DNA from: Acholoe squamosa
Taxonomy: Eukaryota; Annelida; Polychaeta; Phyllodocida; Polynoidae
DNA length: 64,000 nt
Assembly (NCBI GenBank): GCA_949317995.1
Contig: OX439052.1
Location: 40,537,599 to 40,601,598 of the forward strand
Reading direction: 5' to 3'
In this document: one piece after another, positions 11,968-24,084 of the stretch
Layout of the letters: each line of letters begins with the position of its first letter
How positions within the stretch are numbered: the first letter of the stretch is position 1
Program-made: the position numbers and the translations under genes
Notes under the pieces: model-generated
Database searches by the model: none
What the model was told of the DNA's origin: nothing
What the model saw: only the letters and a program-made list of their open reading frames with translations

Positions 11968-12429
11968 TTATGGAGTGGTATGAGGGTCTTATATATGAGG
12001 TATATGTAGTGTCCTCACGCCAATTTTAAATTCACGCCCTGTTTAAATACTTTAGTCTCAAGTAAGTGCACGGGGGGGGGGGTATGGGTGTGTTCAGATA
12101 AATCTCAAACACCTAAAACTGTATAAATGAGTGCTGATCTCATTATAGGCTGGGGTTACAGGTGTTTTGAGATGTACAAGTGTCAGGCTGCCTAAATTGG
12201 CCTACTACATTCTACATTTCTAATTTGAGGGGAATGCAAATCTGTGATTCATATCAGGATTCTTTGTAGTAGGTTTCAAGGACCTTCCCTCCTTTAAAAC
12301 TGTCTTTGCCTAGATCATGATGTAATGCTTTTGACAAAACCCTTAAATAAACATTAAATTTTGTGTTTAGATTCTTTTTTTTTTGTGGGGCATTTTATTA
12401 CTATATCTATCAGCAAAATGTTGTACAGA

Positions 12430-12771
12430 GGCGTAGGGAGCAAATCTTTATTGGGGGGGCCCGGTGAGGGCACCATCGCGGCCACCTTGAATTGTCGCCT
12501 GATGCGTGATGGCGTCTATATATGTGTATTTAGAATTCATATAGAAAAGTGATTTTTGGTAAATTCTTGATCTGACTTTAGGCTCAGACCCCCATTCTCC
12601 CTATGACATCACCATAATAATCTAATTTGAGATGTAAAGTTTTAGCTTCTTTTCCATTGTGTTTATGAGTTCTTGGCAAATATTGGGGGGGGGCAGACAT
12701 ACTCAGGCCCCACCTCCTTCATGATTGGGGGGGGGCCCAGGCCCCCCTGACTCCCCCTTTTCCTACGCCCC
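12430..12771 (+). mobile_element. MITE with GGCGTAGG / CCTACGCC ends
   Basis: About 342 bp between GGCGTAGG and CCTACGCCCC inverted ends. A second copy at 33,021-34,144 shares the internal words (AATTGTC.GC.GA.GCGTGAT and GACATACTCAGGCCCCACCT) but is split by another transposon. No coding capacity. Confidence 0.75.
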
Positions 12772-13789
12772 TGATTGTATGAAGATGGAGAGCTTTATTG
12801 CAACAGCCCTATGAGCTATTTCTATTTCAGGCAACTTTGGGCTTTTTCAGTTGACCTCACCCTATCAAGATGTCACTTCACACTGATTGCACTCCTGGAT
12901 GAACCATATGATTCATCTAAAGGCGTATAGTATGTAAATGCATCATGGCAATCGGTCATCAAGATGCATCAATACAGCCCTAGTGAGTAACTCAACTGGG
13001 CAACAATCATACGCTACATCATGCCAACCTTACAGGGCAAATGCAGCCCCAGAGGTACAGCATGCTGCCTTAGTGAAATACTGGTGAACAGACTCACTCG
13101 CGTTTCATTGGTGCATAATGCCAACTTACTTGCATAATGCAATAGTGGCCTCCAGAGGGGCTCCTTTATATCTGCCAAGATGCTTGCAGGTTTGTGACAT
13201 GTACACAAAGTAATCCCCCATGCGGTGCCCACGGACTGTCCTTTTTGCTTGCCTATTAATGTGTATCTGTTGTAATGATGTATGTATGTTGTGTTGTGGT
13301 GGTAAGTCTACCTGCCAGCACTGAATTGGTGCATCATGCAAACATATCTGGTATGCATCGACACTGCTCAACGAGTTCTTCCATTTAAAGATGCAAAAAA
13401 GAACTGCATTTATACAGAGTGCATAGTGCATTGAATGTAGCCCTTAAGGGGTAAAGCTCCTCCAAGGGCATAATTATCAATATTTTTTGCAGAATTTGAA
13501 TCATGTAAAAAAACAGGATGCAATTGTGGCTGGCTCAAGCATACACTTATTTCAGAACTAAATCTCATGGGATAGATCTAGGCTAATGAGCACTACACTG
13601 AGTTTCCTGCTACAGAAGCATGTGTGAGACAATTGTAAAATATCGAAGAATGTTCCCCCCTAAAGAGCAAGGATGAAATCATGAATGGAAGATTTTATTT
13701 CTATTGTATTTGTATTCTACTTAATAATTCTTTTGTAGGTATCTTATTCATTCTGAATGATAACTAATCTTATTTTCAAGTCTTAACAC
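12772..13789. repeat. TGCATCATG-family repeat cluster
   Basis: 12,938-13,140 and 13,320-13,445 contain repeated GCATCATG / GCATGATGC words, GAGTAACTC-type spacers and a terminal CCCTTAAGGGG at about 13,441. No coding signal. Confidence 0.55.
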
Positions 13790-15629
13790 TTAGTCCGAGA
13801 AGTTCACTTGATTCTTAGTTTTATCCTTATTTGTTCCGGAATCCTTTGGTTTCTTGGGTTCCAATCCATAAGTTGTTATCTTTTCATCTAATAGCTGTTT
13901 TGCATGGTGTCTAGTACCATCCCAACTATCTAACAGTACCCCAAAAGCTTCGAAAGACTTCTGATTGAGGTAATCCACCTCACTCCTAGCCTTAGCTTCT
14001 TCCAGAGTCCAGAACTCACCTGACTTTTTCTGACGTGCTTCTTGAGCTTCTAATTGTTTCATCTTTTCTATACGTTCCGCATCTTTCTCTGCATCAATCT
14101 GAGTGATCTCCAATGCCTCGACTTGTTGTGTAAGGTACACCACAGATCCTACAACTTCTTGGAGATATTCTACGGAGTTTGCATGATGGCGTTTTTTCCA
14201 GCTATTCATACAACTCTACTGAATCTGAAAGCTTTCCAGAGGGATGTTACTGATGTCATACCTGGCTGGGTCCATCACACAATCACAATGTGGGACACGA
14301 GTTGGCAATGGTCTATGTTCAAAGTGGTTTGAAGTCTCGGAAAGCTTCCTACGTCTGGGGTTTTCAGAGAGGTTTCCAGAAACTATGGATGAGGTCAGAA
14401 CATCACCATATGGAGTAGACATGGTAGCTCCTTTACCTGCGCCCATAGCAGAAGGGGGGCGTCGGGATCCACCACCGGTTGCTCCACCTCTGAGCCTTCC
14501 TGAGGGTGTATCAGGTTTAGCTGTGACATGCCCACTTCCGGTTGACCTATCCTTACCCCTCTTGTTCAGAGTTTGAATCTCGTGTCCAGATGGTCCCATT
14601 TCGGGAAAGTCCTTATCCCTAATCTTAGTGGCATCAAATGTAGGGGGAGGGGCGCCTCTCAAGCCAGACAGAGGGGAACCTCTTTCCAGACTTCTATCCC
14701 GATTAATCCAGTCTGGTGCTGAGCATTGGATCCCTCAGAAAGAGATCTTCCCCGGCTGCGCCTTTATACGCTTTGCAGCTGTGGCCTTACTAGAATCATG
14801 GTAAGCACTGTCACCCCGGTATTCCCTCATCTCACCAAACTGATCATTTGTTATTCTTAGTCTTCCGGAAGTGCAGTTGAAATGGAATGCTGCTTGGAGT
14901 TAACATGTGCCTCAACCTCACAGAGTTTCCCAGCATTGGAAGTCAGACTTTTAACATTTGTCCTATCCAAACGATCCATCAGAAGCTTATACAGATCCAA
15001 AGTTGCTTTCAGAGCTGCCTTAACACCAAATTGATGTACCTCTTTGAGATGTCGTACAAGTTCACTTTTCCCGATTGTAGAGAGTCCCGAACAGATAGAG
15101 CTATTCCTACCTTTGTTCACATAGCACATGTATACGGGGTGGTGATGCATATGCTAAATCTCATGTGTGAGCTGAACCTTTCAGGTTCATCACTTCTATG
15201 GGCACAGATAAGACAGGCTTTCTTAATAAGGTCCCTCCATTTCTTTGGAACCTTTGCAGGTTTTGCGGTTTTCGGATTCCAGAAGTTATCCTTATCAAGA
15301 AATACTGTATCCCCGCTGGGCCAAACAATGCTACAGATTGCGTAATTGATTTTACCATGGAGTTCTGGAGTATCTATCATGTGTGCCATCAATCCAGATT
15401 TTTCAGAAGTTGTCGGCGACTCGGGTGGAGGCATATCAGACGTACTTGCCCCTTCCGTACCTTGGTCCAGACCTAGCAGTGTTTTCATAGCTTCCGTACC
15501 TTCCAGGATGACCGTGTCCTCAGGATGGACTGGACTCAATTCGGAATGGTCTTTGGTATCAACCTCCATGCTCACTTCAGACAACATTTTCTCCGCCATT
15601 ACGGCGAAATTTACACTTACTACAGACAA
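13790..15629 (-). pseudogene. Post-pol zinc-finger ORF of a Ty3/gypsy-type element (broken)
   Basis: Minus-strand reading blocks 15,629-15,117, 15,150-14,857, 14,662-14,216 and 14,209-13,790 succeed each other with frame changes and stops, looking like one decayed gene of about 600 codons. The N-terminal part is acidic and begins MAEKML at 15,599. A central zinc-finger-like region has CLIC, then after a frame change a Cys followed by 13 residues and H-x4-H (ELVRHLKEVH). The C-terminal block is rich in Glu/Lys and probably coiled-coil (QQVEALEITQIDAEKDAERI). The finger region resembles the N-terminus of the intact ORF at 63,006 (LLRHVQRGH). Function unknown; nucleic-acid binding is an inference. 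Confidence 0.6.
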
Positions 15630-16880
15630 TTAGTATTTGTATTTATCAGGATTCTTTGCCAACTTTCAGTTAAAGCAACCAAAGCTAACCAAGCACGTCG
15701 AGTCTCCAGGACGTACACGCTTGATTTAACAAGATGGCGGTGGGCCACGCGAGAACCCCCAACCTGGGTAAAAGGTCATCGACCCTCGTAAATAGGTCAC
15801 ACAATGCCATGTGCTTTTATGCTTCTGTAAACAAAACAATCTGTCGGTGTATGTATTGTCATCTCAACTTAATATCATCAGGAGTACACATGGAGAATAT
15901 TGTCAACGAACCGTTACAAGTCGATGTTGTAATGAACACTGAATCGAGAGAAGTTCTTTGATCCTTGTTTATTGCATGATGACAGAGTGTACATATAGGT
16001 GGTAACAATGATACACTTGCCAGAGTGCAGGCTCTGCCCCTAAGCTCCTAGCTCAACCTGTCGTAGGTCCTAGATACTAGGGAGGTTGTACGTGGTATAT
16101 GTAAGTAGGAAAAGATGAGGTTAGAATAGATGATTGGGAGCTGCTCACCAGGTCTTAAATACTAAGGTGAGCAGCTCACAGGGTGATGAAATGTCCTGGT
16201 AGGAACAGGTTAGATCTGGTCAGATCTGGTTGGGTCTGATCAGATCTGACGCGTCGCCATACCCGGTAATGATTCTATTTATAGATGGACCAATCAGGAT
16301 GAAGGGGGGTTGTGGAATTTCCCTGCATCCTAGAAATGCGTCCACAGGTATGTCGGTATGTTGTGATACTCCCAGTGAGTCAGTGCCCAGAAATAGGATG
16401 GGTCCGGCTCTTACAACATCCTGGTATGGTTGATGTAAGAGCAGCTCACTGTACACACTGGGGGGGGGGATTGAGCTGTGAGCTTGTGAGCAGGTCCTGA
16501 GCATATATGGCGGAGTATTTTTTAAATGTGTAAAATAATGAATAATACCCAGAATGGTCCATTGACAATATGTATAGCCTTATGCCAATACGGTGGATTA
16601 ATCCGTCCACTATTGGCCAGTCCTTAGCTATATTGGTATATAGCTTTGTGAAGTTTTTTTCGGGTGAGTAAAACATTTAACATACGCTATGTGTTATTAT
16701 AATAATGTGTGGTACATACCAATATCTTCTATACAGAATGAGGATTTATAACATGCTTGTTATAAAGTTTGAAATGTAACAAAAACCATAATAAGTTATA
16801 CCTCTATTGTATGTCGGATAGATATAACTATTATAACCCCATTGTTGGTTTAATAGTTTATTTCAACCCCTAGTTTTATC
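15630..16880. other. Spacer upstream of the minus-strand ORF, and LTR-like debris
   Basis: No coding region. The minus strand upstream of 15,629 has a CATAAAAG TATA-like word near 15,815, about 215 bp before the MAEK start. 16,138-16,186 holds a 12-bp inverted repeat (GAGCTGCTCACC / GGTGAGCAGCTC), and 16,205-16,250 a run of AGATCTGGTC-type repeats. These look like fragments of retroelement regulatory DNA, unassigned. Confidence 0.4.
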
Positions 16881-16889
16881 TAGTGTGGG

Positions 16890-17230
16890 GTAGTGTAGAG
16901 GTATGGTATATCCTATATATATATATTATGGTTCTTTGGCACGGTGGGTGAGTTGGGTTCAGCCCTCCACTTGTCGAATAGGTGGCAGCACTGATCCGGG
17001 AAGTGAGATGGTAGCACGATGTGGCGCCACTGCTCCTACCTATAAAAGGGACAGGACTCCACCATCTCTATGTACACACACTCAAAGCTTCCAAAAGCAT
17101 TCCGCATCTGATGAGGACACCTTTTGCTACCTCTGGGTAGCCGCTGATTGTATGTAAAATAAACCTTGTTGGCATACACCTGAACTACCTTTCGTGACTT
17201 ATCGGTTAAAACGAAACAGAATCCACCACA
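16890..17230 (+). mobile_element. Probable LTR, pol II type
   Basis: A TATAAAAGGG box at 17,041 is followed by AATAAA at 17,158-17,163, the spacing expected of U3-R-U5. The sequence ends in CCACCACA directly against an RNase H fragment. The start is uncertain (a TGTAGAGG at about 16,894 is one option). No second copy is visible, so the LTR call rests on signal order. Confidence 0.45.
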
Positions 17231-17440
17231 ATAGCATTGGAGCCACACTCTCTCAGGTCCAGGATGGCATGGAGGTTTTGATCGTTTTTGCTAGCAATAC
17301 CCAGAATAAGGCTCAACGCAATTATTGCACTACTAAGAGGGAGTTACTGGCTGTGGTAGTGTATACTAAGAAGTTAAAACATTTTTTATGGGGATCTGAT
17401 TTCACGTTAAGAATCAACCTCCAGTTTACTACATCGGACT
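17231..17440 (+). pseudogene. Ty3/gypsy RNase H fragment
   Basis: About 70 codons read SIGATLSQVQDG, then NYCTTKRELLAVVVYTKKLK and HFLWGSDFTLRI, the diagnostic centre of gypsy RNase H, with the catalytic Glu of the RELLA motif. The first catalytic Asp region is missing. The fragment starts immediately after the LTR-like end, so reverse transcriptase and everything before it are deleted. Opposite in strand to the neighbouring integrase remnants. Confidence 0.8.
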
Positions 17441-17784
17441 TCCTGGTCTATCCGTATATGGTGCCGGGCTTCGTCCAATCTCATTAGATTCGGGTGAACA
17501 AAGAGGTATCGGCCGTCAAAGGACGGATAATGGTCCTCACTCACTCGATGTCATACTAGGGTTCGGAACCTGTCTTCTAGGAGCTTACTGTCAGCATCAG
17601 CATCTGATTCGGCATATTGTTCACCAGTGGCCCCACCGGATTCCTCCACGACTGTATCAGATACTGTATCCGACACAGAATGGTGAACTCCGCTGGATCA
17701 TCACGACTTGGGGAGGTCAGCAACAGTGAAACTGATTGCTGTCCTGTCCCAGGTTGAAGTTCTCGAGATCATTGTCAAACTCCA

Positions 17785-17922
17785 TCAATTCCTCCTCCCG
17801 CTGAGTAACCGGGGAATGCCCTGATCAACCTGCTGGTCTTCGGCATCTGGAAGGACGCTCTTGGGAGTCAAGTGGCCAGACTCACCGGACCGCTTGGCCT
17901 CGATGACGGTTTTCTCAGCCAT
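17785..17922 (-). pseudogene. Second post-pol ORF start (MAEK type), truncated
   Basis: The minus strand reads MAEKTVIEAKRSGESGHL and continues to a stop at 17,785. The next 200 bp show acidic reading frames in other phases. The MAEK..(I/L).E....S..L.P opening resembles the ORF start at 15,599. It lies about 500 bp beyond the integrase tail on the same strand, the position of the zinc-finger ORF in the 56-64 kb element. Finger region not preserved here. Confidence 0.4.
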
Positions 17923-18446
17923 ATTAAGCCAAGAATACACAAATTTCCGAGAGTGTAAGGCTCCCAGAGAGCACGTCGTTCTGTCACTCACCTACTCACA
18001 GTCCATTTTGTTAAAAGGACCCTGAATAATACGATACATAAGGAGAAAGATGGTAGAAGCAGAAAAAGGGCATAAACACGCCTGACCGGTACCACCACTC
18101 TTTCCAAGATGGCCGAATTCCCGTTCTTGACATCATTATCCCGCCACCAGGCGGGGTCATGAGAGGTCACATGAGATTAACAATTCTGACGTCACATGAA
18201 CACTTGCAACACATAATAATAATCCAAACTGCTCTGCTATTATCGCTCAGCACCGGGGACTCTCAAGGGATTAATATGAAGATTATAGGTAGTATCCATG
18301 TACCTACCATTCAACACCAACTGGTACATTACCTGGGGCTCCTAAAAGCAATCAGTTGCGGATTATTAAACGAGGTACAATATAAAACGGTTTAATGGAC
18401 AATACACTCGTTGTGTAACAGGTTAGGTTACAGCAGCCCGGGCAAG

Positions 18447-19530
18447 TCATGGACTGCGGCGGAGCACTTCACCATCCTCTGCTCCCGTATTCAACCTGGT
18501 AGACATCAGAGCCTTCTCTAGGGATTTCGTAGCTACCAATTTCCCTTTCCTCTTCCGTCTTCCTTCACCTGTCGAGACTTTTTTTACTACACCACGCCCA
18601 GATGGTTTTGGCGTAGGCATCACAGTTTTAACCGGTACCTTTTTTTGACTTCCCGGACCCCTTTTAGGTAACACTTCTAAACAAGGTACCCTATCCACAT
18701 TCAATATAGATTTAGAACCTTCTCCATACATTTCGTCGGAGGTCTCCCTCCCTGACCAGGGATGCAACCTGTCTACATTGGATTTATACATTCTTCCAAT
18801 ATCCGACTGTATTATGACAGTACAATCACTGATTATAGTATTCACTGTAAACAGACAATCCCAATTAGATGCCAATTTGACATGTTTGAGTGGTTCATGC
18901 AATCGTAAAACTCAATCTCTGGGTTCAAAATGTCTCTGGGTTCAAAATGTCATGTTTTTTAAACCTGTATCGTATCTGGCTTTCTGCCAGGGAGCATTCT
19001 TTTTCAGTTCTATTCGAACTGATTCGTATGCTTTTTTAAATCTATCTAGATATGCTTCCACAAATACCACTTGACATGGTAATTCGGGATTCATTCCCAC
19101 TACACCGAACACCAGATCTGCAGGCATTATCAAGTCTTCACGAAATACTAATAGATTTGGCGAGCAATTAGTACTCGAATGAACAGTACTATTGTAAGCA
19201 TGTGTCACAAAATCACACTGTTCATCCCAATCATTCATATTCTCATTCAGGAGTGATTTCAAGACCTGTATAAGAGTTCTATTGAACCTTTCTATGAGTA
19301 CATCACTATGTGGCCTATATGGATTAGTCCTAGTCTTGCATATAGCAAGATACTCACACATACTTTGCCAGAGATTGGATTTAGATTCCCTACCCTGATC
19401 ACTGTGAAGCATTAATAGTACCCCAAAAGTCAGTACCCAACCCCTCACGAATGCTTCTGCACAAGTAACTGCTTTGTGATGCGGTAGTTGGAAGACTTCA
19501 GTATACTTTGTATATATTTGTGGCACAATT
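18447..19530 (-). pseudogene. Ty3/gypsy integrase C-terminal half with basic tail (broken)
   Basis: Minus-strand frames 19,526-18,942 and 18,902-18,447 are separated by a frameshift. The first has the DDE core from YTKYTEVFQLP onward: HSDQGRES (second Asp) and HSDVLIERFNRTL (Glu). The first catalytic Asp lies at the truncated edge. The second carries the DRLHPW-type GPY/F end and then a Lys/Arg/Ser/Pro-rich extension, comparable with the long basic tail of the 59-62 kb pol. The 5' side is cut by tandem repeats at 19,548. Non-functional. Confidence 0.88.
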
Positions 19531-19547
19531 GGCCATATCTTTTTCCT

Positions 19548-19632
19548 GGTCAGAAACCTAGATCAGAAACCTTGGTCAGAAACCTTGGTCAGAAACCTCC
19601 CCGGTCAGAAACCTTGGTCAGAAACCTCCCCG
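19548..19632. repeat. Tandem repeat, ~13-bp GGTCAGAAACCTT unit
   Basis: Six imperfect head-to-tail copies, with CCCC replacing TT in alternate units. It abuts the truncated integrase. Confidence 0.85.
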
Positions 19633-19664
19633 AACGTAGTTGCATCAAACTGGTGAGACAGAGC

Positions 19665-20020
19665 CCTGGGGGTGGTACATATAGGACATAGACATGGGGT
19701 TGATACATAGGAATTAGGAGCATAGATATTAGGGTGGTACGTATGGGAAATAGACATAGGGGTGATTCATCGGACATAGACAAGAGGGAGGTACATAGGA
19801 CATGGACATGAGGGTGGGGAAAGGGACATGAGGGTGATGCATGGGGCATAGGCATGGGGGTGATGCATATGGGACAAAGACATGAGGGTGGATATGGGAC
19901 CTAGACATGAGGATGGTATATGGGACATAGACATGTGGGTGATACATAGGACATATACATAAGGGAGGTACATATGGGGCATAGACATGAGGGTGGTACA
20001 TATGGTCAATAGGCACGACT
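19665..20020. repeat. Minisatellite block 1 (~28-bp unit)
   Basis: Degenerate tandem units of the form GGGACATAGACATGAGGGTG followed by GTACATAT, about 12-14 copies. The minus-strand Cys/Pro/His/Tyr-rich open frames across it are repeat artefacts. The same unit forms block 2 at 24,085. Confidence 0.9.
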
Positions 20021-21082
20021 TGTCGGGATTTGGCTGTTTTGCCTTCTGTGTTCAATAAATCACTCAAAATGGTATATGTATGTGTTATTATAATTTATTC
20101 TGATAGCCCTGGCATAGAACTATATGGGGAATCCTAGTTTTGTATACATCTGAAGCATATTTTAGGATTGAGGGGCCTAAAACTACCCCAAATTATTCGT
20201 TTTTTAGCAAAAAAATAAAAAAAAATTCACATTTAGAGGTGAATAAAAAAAAAATACTAGTAGGAGGGCAGAAATATATGTGTCGGTGTGTTCATAATTA
20301 TCTAAAGAATTTTTTAACACCTTTTGCGCATGTATAGACTTTTTTTTCTTTTTCTGTAAGCAAAAGTTTGGTTGGTTAATTTTAAGGCCGAATCGTCTCA
20401 CGCCCTAATATGGGGGCCTGGCTCTAATATAAATACAGAGCATAGACTATCTAGGTTATGTATATTCTCTGGTTACTTATACCTGTATATATGAGAAATA
20501 AAATTAGAGTCTGGGTGCTGCATAGAGCCCTGAATTTATGTATATGCATGCACAGTTGTTAGGGTTTTTATATTTAACTGTCCCTATTATTATGACAAAG
20601 CACCTATATATGAAAGGTATTAGACACGTGAAGGGCATTTTCCCACTAGCTCCATAGCAATAAATATAACTGTACAAAGGCACAGGGCGAGACGCCAGGC
20701 GAATCGTCTCATGCCTGGCGAATTGTCTCACGCCCGGCGAATCGTCTCACGCCCGGCGAATCCTCTCACGCCCGGCGAATCGTCTCACTCCCTGGGGGCA
20801 AACAGTAGAACTACACCTATGACCCGCCGTCTGGTGTAAAAAGTAGGAAGGTTACGGACGTAGGCGGTTGGGAAGTTTGTCGCCGGTCGACAACACCCCA
20901 TTAAGGTAAAAAATTGATGAAAAATGATCTTTCTAACCCTTAATATTAGAAAAAATTGATTGAATTATGTACAAAACATGTTATAGAAGGTATGGGTCAA
21001 GCTAAATTTGCAAGTTAGGGCCCTAACTCGCTGTAGAGACATGTAAACATTACGCTTGGTAGACTTGGTTAAGTTCCTAAGC
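20021..21082. other. Non-coding spacer with a 19-bp tandem repeat
   Basis: Apart from five 19-bp units at 20,701-20,795 (GAATCGTCTCACGCCCGGC, 1-4 changes each) and a related single word at about 20,390, no gene or known element is recognised. Confidence 0.7.
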
Positions 21083-23562
21083 TTATTCCAATGTTGGGCA
21101 AGCTGGGGAATTGGGAATGTAAGGAAGGGCTAATGACACTACATCAGAATGTAGTGTCATGTTACATTCACATGCTTTAGATAGGGAGTTAACATATATA
21201 GAAAAGGGGACAGCACCCAAAATGGGGCCCTGAGGCACCCCATGTGTGATAATTTTATAGCTTGAGCAGTTGTCATTTGCTATTGCCATTTGGTTTCTAT
21301 CAGATAGGTAGTTCTTGAAAAAGTTACAAGTCCTAGCATCCAGTCCTAAAAGTGATAACTTTCCTAATAATTTTGAGTGTGAGACAGTATCAAAAGGCTT
21401 TTTGTGGTCAAGATATATGCAATAAGTTGGCTTCTCATTAATAATATTGTTTATAATATTACTTAGGTGCTCAGTGACTGCGCTTAGGGTCGAACATCCC
21501 TTTCTGTACCCATGTTGTGTGGGACACAAAAGACCATTGTCTTCCATGTAGTTTTGTAGCCTATGACAGACAATTTTTTCTAGGATTTTATGTTATGGAA
21601 AATGCTATGTCGTAAGCATGCATTGTGCAAAATCAAAATTACATCAGGAATGGACATGAAGGCATCTTTTATGATAAAAGATTTACAGTGTTTAATGGCT
21701 TTCCTAATATTAATAGTCTTTATATATTTCATTAAGTTGAGATAGGAGATATTGTTCATTAAGTTTGTATCAGGTACCGGTATACCGTATGGATTCTGTT
21801 CAGGGGTATATGTAGTTGGAGGGGGCAACGCATCAGCTAATTTCCTTCCTATAGTGGTGAAGAAGCTATTAATATACTCAGCACATTCAGCAGGTGGGAT
21901 TATTAAGCCATTCGTATTATTTCTTAGCTTAATTAGTGTGCTACTGGTTTTATTGGGGAGCAATGTGTGGATAGCATTCCAAAATTTGACAGGGTCAGTT
22001 TTCCTATATTCTAGTAGATTCCTAATCTCATTTCTTTTGGTTTTGGAAAATTGCTGTTTTCACAATATGCTTAAAGTAGTCTCTAATTGTATTCAGTATT
22101 TGTAGTTCTTGCTTTTCTATATGTGACCCATCCTAATGAAGTGGTACTGAAGTCGCACATTTAGAAGCCTAGATATGGCCCTTTCAAGTGGTATAGTGGC
22201 AAAAATATCAGATTTTTCAAAATTGATATTTTTGCATTTTTCTAACCTATGGGCAGATATCTTTCAGAATCCTTGCTTACTAAACAGAATTTAAGCCCCA
22301 AATGCCAAAAAGACATAGCTATAGTTTTCATGGTTATATAGAATTATATAGGAATTATATAGGATTCATAAACTATTATATGTTTAATATGTCCATTATC
22401 TCAGTTAAATCAATTTTTTTAATCAATCCGGCTAAATTTACCAGCAGAAGATATGTATAGGACCACCTGGTTCAAATATGCAAGTGTTATATACCAAAAG
22501 AAAGCTCTCATTGAGCTGCAAATGAATATGCTAATAACTTAACATTTTGTATGTGCGACTTCTGAACCATTTTGTAAGGATGGGTCACATATAACTCATC
22601 TCTGACATGCATTAATTCCAGGATGTTATCCTTAGCCAGGGGGGAGTGTATTCTGGGATGGCGATGGTCTTTATAGGGCACATAGTGTCGAGGGTGTTAG
22701 TTATAACATTTGAAATAGTCGCCCACATATCATTTAGGTCTTGCATATGTACTACATCTTCCCAATTGTACCTGACCAATATGTTTTTAAAAGTTAAGAA
22801 ATCATATTTTCTATAAGACCTAGCCATAACTCTTTTTTTCTTAATTTTTGTTCTATCTCATGATCGGAGTATGACCCGATACATAGGAGTCAAGTAACCC
22901 TTGGCGAGCCACATTGTGTACATTGTTGTAGATATGATCAAGCAAGGTACCAGATACCGGTCTTGTTACAGAAAGACTTTTCAGTACAAAATTCATCAAC
23001 TTTGGATTCCTCCACATCTTTTTTACTAAGGAGGTTGACATTGAAATCACCCATGAAAATTTCTTGTCACATTTTTCCTAATTTCACCAAGTTTTTTATA
23101 GATAGCATTTTTATCAATATGTGCATCTGGAGGACAATAGCATACAAAGATTTTATATTTTATGACCCCGATTTCTACGTTGACACTTAGAATTTCATAT
23201 TCCTCAGTTATAAAACTATTATGTAAGTCTGGGATTGCAATGTACTGGTCCCTCAGGTATAGCATTAACCCTCCTGCTTTTTTATCTCTGTTTGGATATC
23301 TATCCAGTCACACATATTGGTAACCTGGGATATACATATCGACATCTTTTATCAATGGTGTTAGCCAAGACTCTACTATGCCAGCAATGTCCACTGAGGA
23401 TATCATTTTAAAGACATCAGTGCGGTTGCCAAAAATTGATCTTGTATTTGAGCAGACTATTTTTAGGCCCTTGGTTTGGGCCAGTTCATGTATATACATC
23501 ATTTTATCAGTCATAAGTATCAAATATGGTGGGAATGTGGGTGAGATGAAAAATGATTCCAA
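21083..23562 (-). pseudogene. Non-LTR retrotransposon (Jockey/CR1/L2-like), broken and 3'-truncated
   Basis: Minus strand, in order: APE-type endonuclease (GLKIVCSNTRSI, then DIAGIVESWLTP, YCPPDAHIDK, LLDHIYNNV and SGHTPIM); a linker (23,050-21,580); and a reverse transcriptase with HGYRKGCST, YLDHKKPFDTVSH, KNYLSDRNQ and GVPQGPILG. Several frameshifts separate the blocks. The catalytic box that should follow reads HSDVV instead of a FADD-type motif, and the thumb and 3' end are missing. A MITE (22,120-22,591) interrupts the linker. The clade call rests on RT motifs only. Confidence 0.9.
22120..22591. mobile_element. TA-flanked MITE inserted in the LINE
   Basis: 472 bp with ~40-bp imperfect inverted ends starting TATGTGACCCATCC and ending GGATGGGTCACATA. 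Flanked by TA at 22,118-22,119 and 22,592-22,593. The TA duplication suggests a Tc1/mariner-class partner. The interior is AT-rich and non-coding. It separates LINE reading blocks, so it is younger than the LINE. Confidence 0.85.
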
Positions 23563-24084
23563 GTATGAGGGTGATCGCTGTACATATATACCCTATTAGA
23601 GTCATGGCAATCATAGCAAGAGGGACAGCGGCGCGCACCTTGTTGTACATTTAATTTTCAAAGTGTAAAAAAACATTTTGCTTTGTAACAGTGCAATAGA
23701 AATGAGATGTCTAAACAAAGTGCTGTTCAATCAATTCAGAAGGTAGTATGTAGGGTATAATTAACCAATAACAAGTGTATATGTACATAAGGGTTAGTAA
23801 TAGTAGGAAAAGAGACCAATACATGAGAAAAGTCACTGTGTTCCTAGGTCAGCAGACAAGCAAGTGTTTATGTTATTATTGGCTCCATAGTAATCAGGCG
23901 CGTCACAAACCTATCGGTCGCTGTAGGCTTATTATAGAAAAAGGAGGTCAAGTGGATGCGGTAGACTCTAATGTTATATAAAAGGATCTTAAGGGTGTGA
24001 GTTGTATACTATACAGTGAAAAGTGGTACACACATAAGTAATTCCCAACCCTTATATAATCCATGTACAATGCATAACTTCAAT
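23563..24084. other. Non-coding stretch, nothing recognised
   Basis: AT-rich DNA between the 5' side of the LINE and minisatellite block 2. No ORF, repeat or RNA gene that I can support. Confidence 0.5.

Noticed and set aside
20701..20795. CRISPR-like array
   Set aside because: Units are contiguous 19-mers without spacers, in a eukaryotic genome; a plain tandem repeat.
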